The notes under the pieces are model-generated. The model did no database searches and was not told the DNA's origin. It saw only the letters and a list, made by a program, of their open reading frames with translations. Source: Thermomucor indicae-seudaticae (Eukaryota; Mucoromycota; Mucoromycetes; Mucorales; Lichtheimiaceae). From it: 40,994 nt of DNA. Shown piece after piece: positions 33,606 through 40,994 of this stretch (position 1 is the stretch's first letter; each line of letters begins with the position of its first letter). The DNA lies in NCBI GenBank assembly GCA_000787465.1, contig JSYX01000302.1, forward strand, positions 1 to 40,994, in the 5' to 3' direction. The position numbers and the translations under genes are program-made.

Positions 33606-35105
33606 TTCCAAAATCCCCACTTCCAAGGCGCAAAAAGAAAAAGGAAGGAAAGAAGGGAAAGGGGAAAGGGGAAAAGAAGAAGTGTACGAGACTCTTTTGC
33701 CGCTCAAAAAGAAAGCCCTTGTGTAACATAGAATCTTCAGTTTGACTTTTTGCATCAATCAAATAGTAAGCACAGCAGCATACAGACGTTTGCCCTCCCT
33801 TGTTCTTTTCTCCAGCGCTACTGTATTCGGAACACTACCAATTCCATCACATATGAATAGTCTAGACTTCACCGCCCACTTATCCTATCTGTCTCCCTGG
33901 AGACGGATACCTCGAGCTACCGCGTCTGCACAGACACACCATTTCCCATCTAACCAAAGCAATGTAAAGTCCGTCTTTTCAGCCCGCTACTGGTCTGAGA
34001 ATTCTTTTGACGACGTCGGCAAGGGAACTTTTGCACTGACATTCACTTCATTGCGCTCAGGGAAAAGTAATTCGCGCATATGATTTACGCCAACGGAGAC
34101 CACTGCGTGAAATCCTATGCTTTCATGTTGGCGCAGAGAGTATGCGCTAATACACCTTGTTCCTCCGCAATCTCCCGCGGAGGATTGAGGTTGATCCATT
34201 ACGCGGTAATCGACCGTGAGATCAAGTCAGCGGCGGAATGAGTATGATTTGAGCTTGCTTTCTCGCTTTCACGTTCCCTGGTAATCGACTAGAGCTCTGA
34301 AACATGTTAAAGAGGACCCCGTTACCCCTGAAACGATTGCGGGCAAAAGCTGTGGGCTTGACACTACAACAACTTCCCAACCCCAATGGTCGAGAACGAT
34401 GTCAGTCGCCAGCTTCAACCGGCTACAAGAACAATGCTAGTTGTCGACTTCTGCTTTGGCGAACTAATTGATGATATCGTGAGATTGTCCCTGTGGTACT
34501 CGATGACATTAACATCTTAACGATTCTCATGACAATAAACGTGTATTGGAAACATTGCCCTGACAGTCTATGATAAAAATGACATCCTACAGTCAAGTGG
34601 TAATATGGAAAATAGGCAAGCCATTGGAATAGGAACTGAAAGACATAGATAATCGGGATGTGAAGGTCGTAGAAAGTTGGGTTTTTAAGGTGTTTAGGGC
34701 GTTTAGGGCTTAGGGTGGTTTAGGGTTTAAGGTTTGGACATTTGTCGACAGAAATGTGGGTGTATTGAGGCCATCAATATTCCTTTGACACTCAATGATA
34801 ATCAGTCATGCTTGTGGGAGCCACAAAGGCCAAGAAATATATGAGCGTATGCTAGTTGTGCATCTATGTATCGTATGGTGAGTTGACGCCATAAGTGAAC
34901 GTCCTTGACTTTGAGCTTTCTTTGGCGGCAGTCGACATGTCTACAGTTCTCTAAAGGCTGAATGTTTTTGTTGTAAGTCTTCCACCCGGGAAGACCAACC
35001 ATCCAATCTATTTATTGACAGAATCAGATACTGCTACATTGTTACGATACCATAACTGAAAATTGAGAGGAACCGCTTGACTGAGGAGCACCAGTAAACA
35101 CTAAT
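33606..35105. other. Gene-poor region, 1.5 kb, with telomere-like tract
   Basis: After the leader of the 5-phosphatase gene (purine-rich on plus, 33640-33680) no intact gene is seen. A plus-strand ATG frame at 33853-34083 and minus-strand fragments at 33987-34199 are coding-like but have no family resemblance and no clear partners. The degenerate TTTAGGG tract lies at 34690-34735. I see no transposase or LTR. Confidence 0.45.
34690..34735 (+). repeat. Interstitial telomere-like TTTAGGG tract (degenerate)
   Basis: Within 46 bp the plus strand reads three TTTAGGG units (34693-34699, 34703-34709, 34719-34725), one overlapping TTAGGG and a variant TTTAAGG. They are separated by one to a few bases rather than perfectly tandem. 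No other such tract was noticed in the window. Resembles a decayed telomere seed or chance G/T-rich repeat. Confidence 0.6.
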
Positions 35106-36222
35106 ATGACAAGGACTCTACTTGGTATTCTTCACAAAAAATACATTACGGCGTCTCTTGGAAAATGCTTGAAACCTGTCGCTGTCTGGAACGATGACGA
35201 GCTTTTTGAAAGATTCCAAAATGTCCACGTTCGGCTCAATTGTTGTTACTAACCGTCTTTACCCCCTTCACAACGTCCCGACACGAACAAGCAAAAGTAT
35301 ACATCCTTTCGTTACTAAACCATGAGTTATTCACCCCCTTTGGAAAGCGATTTGAGGTTTATCCATCTGAACGGAAGACGGATTGGATACAACAGCGTCG
35401 AGGCAGTTTTAGGAGGCGCATCCCTAGGCGTCTTTCTCCTGGTGAGTACGCTTAATAGTCGATTCCATTTCATGATACTGGTTACGTCCTCTAATATGCA
35501 ACGCAGAGCCGCCCAGGCCAATGACTATCGCTCACCCGTCTTCGAAACAATACCTTTGTTACTGAAGAACTGGCAGAACAGCAACAACTACAACAAAGGT
35601 CACAACGATAAGAACAACAAATGGCCAAAATCAGCCACACACGGACCAACAATAACACCAACAACAAGTACGTACGCAGACAATGTCCTGTTCCCGTATA
35701 ACATCGGACTTCTTTTGCTCGTAGGTCGGCATATCGGGCTTCATTATGTCGACTTTTACAGGCAACATTGACATTCCTCAGGGGAAATGTGTTATTGGTT
35801 TTATCAACAAGCGTGTCACTATCGACCATCAACTGAAAGAGGCCATGATGGTCTGTGCTACAAGTACTTCTCTCTTGGGCACTTGTCTATCTGATTTGAA
35901 GTACGCAACGCTCTGCATGTCGTAGACTCGGTCCAATTGTCTTTTCGAAGGTTTCAACATCGTTGCTGTACGTGTGCCCCTCCAAATCGATTGGATGGTT
36001 TAGACTTCCATTCACCTCGTCGGTTTGGCCCGTTGAGCCCCAGTGGTTGCTCATCTCTGGATAGAGGGAAGATCATCGAAATGGGCGTGGTCAGTTGGCG
36101 TGCATCGGGCGGCCATTATGATTCATGCACCTGCAGCAAACCCTTGCAAAGAGAGAAAATCCGGATCTTTCGATGATGCACTTTATGCCTTTGTTCATCA
36201 TATCAAGAGATATTTGAACTGA
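35106..36222 (+). pseudogene. Coding-like fragments of an unrecognised gene or relic
   Basis: Several plus-strand stretches read like protein but do not join in one frame. Fragment A (35106-35251) starts ATG and includes AVWNDDELFERF. Fragment B (35322-35441) starts ATG, includes IGYNSVEAVLGGASLGVFLL and ends at a clean GTGAGT donor. Fragment C (35725-35900) includes GISGFIMSTFTGNIDIPQG. Fragment D, ending at a stop at 36220-36222, includes AAIMIHAPAANP. B to C fails on phase with the best splice sites I see, and a CAA/AAC-rich stretch lies between. It could be a multi-exon gene that I have not joined correctly or a decayed one. No family recognised. Confidence 0.3.
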
Positions 36223-36383
36223 TCATTGTCGTTCCACGGATTCTTTATTTGAGCATTGGTCGTTAGCGCATACCAAAATGTCACATGTTTATGCCAACAA
36301 GCAAATTGTATGCCGTTTATTATACATAAACAACAATGGAAGTCGAAAGGTTGTGGGGAATCGCAATGTGTATAAGAATATGA

Positions 36384-38079
36384 TCATGAAGAGTAATAAG
36401 CGTCGCACATGTTTGAAATGGGTAAACAAGCAAGGTATTTGCACCACGAACAGATCTATTAGGTCATCATAGCTTTTAGTACTACCCCTCAGAAAGGGAA
36501 ACATCAAACTTGTACGTACCTCATTGGAATCACGACCACTGTAAAATACAGTAATGAGAGCATAAAAGAGGCCAGCGAGGCCACCCAAGCAAATCACCCG
36601 AACGATCCAGAGACCCACGACATAGGGCCTTGAGTAGTAGACGGCTGGTAAAAAGACGACACCCGCTAGTAGTCCTGCCACGAAACCTCCGATATGCGCA
36701 AACTAGCTCAAAGGTTATGAATAAAATAATAGATATATTGTTATTCGTATGACTCACATTGTCAAGCCTGCAAAAAGCTAAAGTGAGTTAACAAGTGAAA
36801 TGACCTAGTTATTGACCAAACTTACCCAGGTAAAAGCCCAAATGCAAAACTGATCACTATAAACGCACAAAAATGAATCTTCCACTGATTCCCTTAACTA
36901 ATAAGCGGTAGAGACTTACAGATCAAAAAGACAAGTTTCGTTAGTTCCCAGCCTGGGTTGGCCACCGTGCGCCAATTTTGAAACAGATCGATAAATAGCA
37001 AGGCAACCACACCAAATAATGCGCCTGAACAACCCACGGAGGCTTTTGTATCCCACCCAAAGTTAGTTAGTGAAGAAGAAATATATACACACAAGAAAAG
37101 ATCAACATTTCTTTCCTACATACCATTGCCTACAGGGGCAAAGATACCACCAAAAATGAACCCAAATGTGCCTGCCGCCAGCCAAACAATAGCATACCGC
37201 AATGGATTCATGATCCGTTCCATACTAGCACCCAGTGATAAATGAACGAACATGTTGAAAATGTAATGGATCACACCCGAATGGATAAAGATGGCAGTGA
37301 TAAAGCGGTACCATTGATCTGGTACGTTTGGATCCTTGAACGTAGTCAGACCACAAATTTCCTGCAAGGTGCATGGATCTCCTTGGATGGTCACCGTTGT
37401 AGTAGTTTGGGTTGTCGTCAACGTAGGCGTGGTTGTTCCAGAACTACTGGTAACGTTGGGACATTGATATGCGCCGTTCACAGGATATGATGTGGTCGGA
37501 TGCATGCACGGTACAAACCGAGCACCTATCTGGATCAAAGTCTACAAGGCATTCATCGTCAAAAGCTGGGTCGGGAACAGAAACACGGACGTTATCTGTC
37601 TAAAGACTTACAGACGCGGAAGGACCGATCATAATGTTAAAGGGAGAAAGTTGTATAGCACTGCCTGTCAATTGATCATTCCGAATGAGCTCGTAGACCA
37701 ATACAGCCAGCATGAGAAGTGCCGTCAGATAAGTAAACATGGGTGGCCATCCCCGACGTGTAAGCAATGGATCTGGTTTGCCAATCACGACCACTGGCTG
37801 TGGCTGTGGCGGTGGTGGAGGATAATAGCCGTATTGAGGTTGAGGGTAATAAGGGTATTGGTTATTGTTGTTGTAATAATTGTTGGGCGGTGGTGCACAA
37901 GGTGTTGCTGAACGTTGATTGACAGGAGTTATTAATTGTTCGCGGGATTCTGAATCATGAGCTGGAGGTGTAGGCGGTGGATTCGGTGAAGCAGCAAGTG
38001 TCCGATGAGCAACTATAGGCGTAGTGAAATCGCCTTGTTCTTCTTCTGCTCCCGGGGCAGACTCTTTTGAGAACAACAT
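36384..38079 (-). CDS. Rhomboid family intramembrane serine protease
   Basis: Seven exons, 38079-37612, 37541-37124, 37042-36920, 36856-36826, 36767-36758 (10 nt), 36702-36520 and 36455-36384, give 434 aa. A Pro/Tyr/Asn-rich cytosolic N terminus precedes the first membrane span (about 115-135). A Thr-rich luminal loop contains GARFVPCM, and a TFKDPNVPDQWYRFITAIF helix follows (quoted in part: DQWYRFITAIFIHSG). The catalytic serine is S301 in GCSGALFG and the histidine is H353 in FAHIGGFVAG, giving the Ser-His dyad. A cysteine-rich tail (CSWCKYLACLP) ends the protein, as in other fungal rhomboids. Known role: cleavage of membrane proteins within the bilayer; the long N terminus suggests a secretory-pathway rather than mitochondrial type. 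The microexon encodes LDN just before the catalytic histidine helix. Only 78 bp separate its start from the Fan1 stop. Confidence 0.93.
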
Positions 38080-38157
38080 GAATATAGGAGAATACGAAAA
38101 GTAGGAAGGGGCAGTTTTCTATTTAAAGCGGTTGGAGCAAATGCTGAGCCTTTGTTA

Positions 38158-40968
38158 TTATGCTTCCGTGTCGCTCAACAAGGCATCCTCGGCATGCCAT
38201 ATCTTGACGTAGCAAACTTCCGCAGCTATTCCTAAGCTAGCCAGCGTATCCAACCACAGCTTCTGTGTCTCGGACAGTTTGTCTCCTGGCCCTTTCACTA
38301 TTGATTGATCCCGTTACTATCTCCACCCAATCAATAGCCTCTCCGGACATCATTTACCTTCCACGAACATGCACTCTTTCTTTTCAGGATTCCAGCAGCT
38401 ATATCAAACAATTTAATACAAGCCATCAAACGTGTTTTGAGCAAGACCAATATTAATACCAAAGATCTGGCATGCCACCCATGCGGTATCCAAATTCTTC
38501 TGCCAAGAGTTTGCACAACGATGACAGAGCAGCGGGTCCGATGCACTATTTATAGAGCGTAATTGTTGTCAACCAACATTTCTGCGGGAAAACGTTTTTC
38601 CCCTCCTAGCAATGATTACCTCCGCCACCTGGAGCAGATCTTCCAGCTCATAATCCCAATGTACGCCAGCACACATTGTCTGTCGACTACTTTCTCGCTC
38701 ATAAACCTCTTTTATAATATCTACATATCTTCCATCGCCTATCTTGGAAATCCTCTCATTGATCATGCCCGCACGACCTATACACGCGATCAATCTCCAC
38801 TTTTTGCAGATCGTTCTCTCTCTCACACATACCAACATAGAATGCATCAGACCCAAGATCAAGCGGCGCGCTTTGATAAGGCGTTTCAAAGACACCAGGG
38901 ATCGACGCAAAGATAATATCCCAGAAAAGTAACATAAACTATATGGTCTCCTCATTATCGCATGTTGTTACTCTGGACTACCCGATTAACTTACCAACAT
39001 GGAAACAATGCCATTTTCCGTGTGTAGACTTTTGTTTTAACTGGACGCATGAGACGACAGTGGCAGATAAAAGGATGCGAGAGACGTACCCTCTATATCC
39101 TTGCTTCTGGTAATATTCAATAGCCACTTCCTCCACTGTGCATTCACGTCCGTCGTTCCCTCGCCAAATTGACTTGATTCCGGTCGTTATATCCGAAATT
39201 CGCTCGCCTATTATCATTGGCTCAGTATAAACGGTGTCCACTAACTCCATCATGTAATAACCCACCATGGATTGTCCTCTCGTTAGGTTTACGGAGTGAC
39301 AGATAAGAAAAGTCATGCTGCTCCCTCTTTGGTATCGATAGATCGCGTTCTAATCTCTTGATCCGACGATGCAGACCATTCAGATAGACTAAAGGACATG
39401 GACTTAGCGCATTCTTCTCTTGTGTCACCACCCTACATACTCTGATGGACTCTGGGATCCTGGATAGCATGAACACATGTAGCCAATGCTTCCTTTTTCC
39501 GTTCCCGCTCAGACTTGGATCGAAGATGGGTCATCTGAACCAGCGCAAGTCGATCGTACCACTTGCCGCGCTTGCCTAGTCGATAGATCCTTTGATCCAG
39601 CAGTTTCTTTAAGACGATGGCTTCCAGCTCGAATTCATGGAGTTTGGCAAGCACCTGGGTGCCATGTTCAATCAAATGGGTATACACATGGCCTGCTTCA
39701 AACTGCCGCAAAAAGTATGGTCGATCCTCTTCCTCCTTAGTCTTTTGTAGCAAAAGGTCTTCCCAAACACCAATAATGTTCTCACACAGGACCCAGCACT
39801 CTGTCAAGATCGGTCGCTCATCCTGTTGGCGTCTCCGCGCCGCAACGGACAGTTCGAGTTTTTCGTCAAACGTATGCCTTAACCGAAGCGCTTCTTCATA
39901 GTCCAATAACTCTTGCCGTGTCCTCCACACTTGGTTTGTCCGACATACCACGTAGTTCGGGTAATTACGCCGACTGACACGCGCCAGAATCGCAGATGTC
40001 ATTGGATTTTTGTCATCCGTGTCTGTTACCCGGTAATAAACCAGCTGTAGCCGAGAAAATAGTTGAAAGATGTCCTGGTCTAGCATAATGCAACGACCTG
40101 AAGTCCGCGTTTTAGCAAAGAATAAGGCTCCTTTCCCTTTTGCAACACTTTTCTTACCAACGCGTTCTCGCAATGTCCTTTCCCAATCCTTGTCCCCTTT
40201 TCTGTATCGGCTTAGAATCTTTATATATTCTGAACGCTACAAAGACCGGGTCAGTTCCCTTCTTCTCCTGCATGTAGGTTTCTATTCTCAGAGAGCTACG
40301 CACCAGCTTATTACTGCCGTTGCCTTGGATGAGCTGCTGTTCCTTGGCCAATTGCCTGAGCTCATCCACAGACAACAGCTCAATCAGTTCCGATACCAAC
40401 GGTGTCTGCTTCGCAAAGCCTTGTCGACACAGTTGATTTGCAGCTTTTTCCAGATCTTGAACGTGTTTCTGATAATCCAACTTATCAAGACGGACCCATC
40501 GCTGCTTGCGCATCCACAGCCGTACAAACAAATGCTTCGATTCGCCTTGATTCAATTAATCAAGCATTGCGTTAGACCAAAGGGCTAGCCTGTGCGTATG
40601 GCGTCTAAAAGGAAAAAAAAAGAATACTGACCATCCAGCTCCTTGTACGCTTCAAAATGGGCCAACTCGCTCGATGTGAAAAGAAACTGCTCTCCGTCCA
40701 ATACCGTCTGTAACATGGTGTTGAGCTCGTCTGTATACATGGAGCTCGAGAAATAGTTTGCCTGCTGCTGATCGTCTTCCAGTGCCTCTTTGCTTTCGCT
40801 GTCGTGTCCTGGTTCCTCGGAACTTGACCCTTGATTCGTCACGTCTTCCAAATGCTCGCGCTTAGGGGCGAAAAATGCATCGAGCTTTTGTTGGTTGGTA
40901 GCAAGCTTAGCTTTTTTGTTGGCTTCATTGGGGGCTGATGCATTGCCTCGCTTCAAAGCATTGTCCAT
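38158..40968 (-). CDS. FAN1: Fanconi-associated nuclease 1 (structure-specific nuclease)
   Basis: Eleven phase-consistent exons (40968-40632, 40545-40304, 40218-39441, 39388-39266, 39207-39090, 39028-38995, 38938-38833, 38777-38620, 38545-38460, 38398-38358, 38297-38158) give 720 aa. The N terminus is disordered with a basic patch (KKAK) and a canonical PIP box, QQKLDAFF (26-33). No UBZ zinc finger is seen, unlike human FAN1 but as in other fungi. A SAP domain sits at about 169-200 (LLSVDELRQLA), followed by the helical/TPR region (KLHEFELEAIVLKKLLDQ). The VRR-NUC nuclease has GLHTENG, FMLLFWDIIF, the metal-binding MPDL (D659) and E674-V-K676 in FVEVKGPGD. Known role: 5' flap endo/exonuclease that unhooks DNA interstrand crosslinks in the nucleus. 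The start matches the first ATG after a stop-rich leader. Confidence 0.95.
40870..40893 (-). other. PIP box (PCNA-binding motif) in Fan1
   Basis: Codons 26-33 of FAN1 encode QQKLDAFF, an exact match to the consensus Q-x-x-hydrophobic-x-x-aromatic-aromatic, placed in a disordered basic N terminus with a nearby KKAK patch. PCNA binding is inferred from motif and context. Confidence 0.75.
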
Positions 40969-40994
40969 GTCGGCTATACACTCTTTCCGGAAAG

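Noticed and set aside
1..40994. tRNA, rRNA, CRISPR, LTR or transposase
   Set aside because: Looked by eye for B-box-like GGTTCGANTCC, repeated spacers, long terminal repeats and DDE/RT motifs; found none I can defend. A tRNAscan or repeat-library search could still reveal something.

Overview
The window looks like nuclear DNA of an early-diverging fungus, most likely Mucoromycota (Mucorales-like; inference). Genes are dense, sit on both strands and are broken by many short GT-AG introns, mostly about 50-70 nt. Conserved products are fungal-type (UPF0658 Golgi protein, Ctk3, Ccc1/VIT1, Lam/GRAM-VASt, Fan1). I see no bacterial operon logic, no rRNA or tRNA gene and no CRISPR. Gene models were built by hand from reading frame, splice phase and family conservation, so product identities are usually firmer than individual exon edges.

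Layout. 0.3-4.5 kb, minus strand: a GRAM-VASt sterol-transfer protein (Lam-like), then the tRNA 2-thiolation enzyme CTU1/NCS6. A 113-bp divergent promoter links CTU1 to a plus-strand gene for an unrecognised helical protein of about 1,022 aa (4.6-7.7 kb). 8.4-11.5 kb: two convergent genes, both with protein phosphatase 1 docking motifs, one ending in a Bni4-like block and one a MYPT-like ankyrin protein. 11.5-15.7 kb: a gene-poor island with only broken reading frames. 15.7-20 kb: an aldo-keto reductase and a UPF0658 Golgi membrane protein. 20.3-24.2 kb: a gene of about 22 exons fusing UBA, UBX and leucine-rich repeats. 24.5-28.3 kb: a polytopic membrane protein with a C-terminal glycosyltransferase-like domain, then a Ccc1/VIT1 iron transporter with a 10-nt exon. 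28.8-31.5 kb: an unrecognised acidic-tailed protein divergent from Ctk3. 31.6-33.6 kb: an inositol polyphosphate 5-phosphatase. 33.6-36.2 kb: a second poor island with a degenerate telomere-like TTTAGGG tract and coding-like fragments. 36.4-41 kb, minus strand: a rhomboid protease (also with a 10-nt exon) and the interstrand-crosslink nuclease Fan1 with an N-terminal PIP box.

The genes do not form one pathway. They are mostly housekeeping functions: lipid transfer, tRNA modification, PP1 targeting, redox, Golgi, ubiquitin/Cdc48, iron storage, RNA polymerase II CTD phosphorylation, phosphoinositides, membrane proteolysis and DNA repair. The strongest novelty candidates are the UBA-UBX-LRR fusion, the membrane-glycosyltransferase fusion, the adjacent PP1-partner pair, the two family-supported 10-nt microexons and the Fan1 PIP box.
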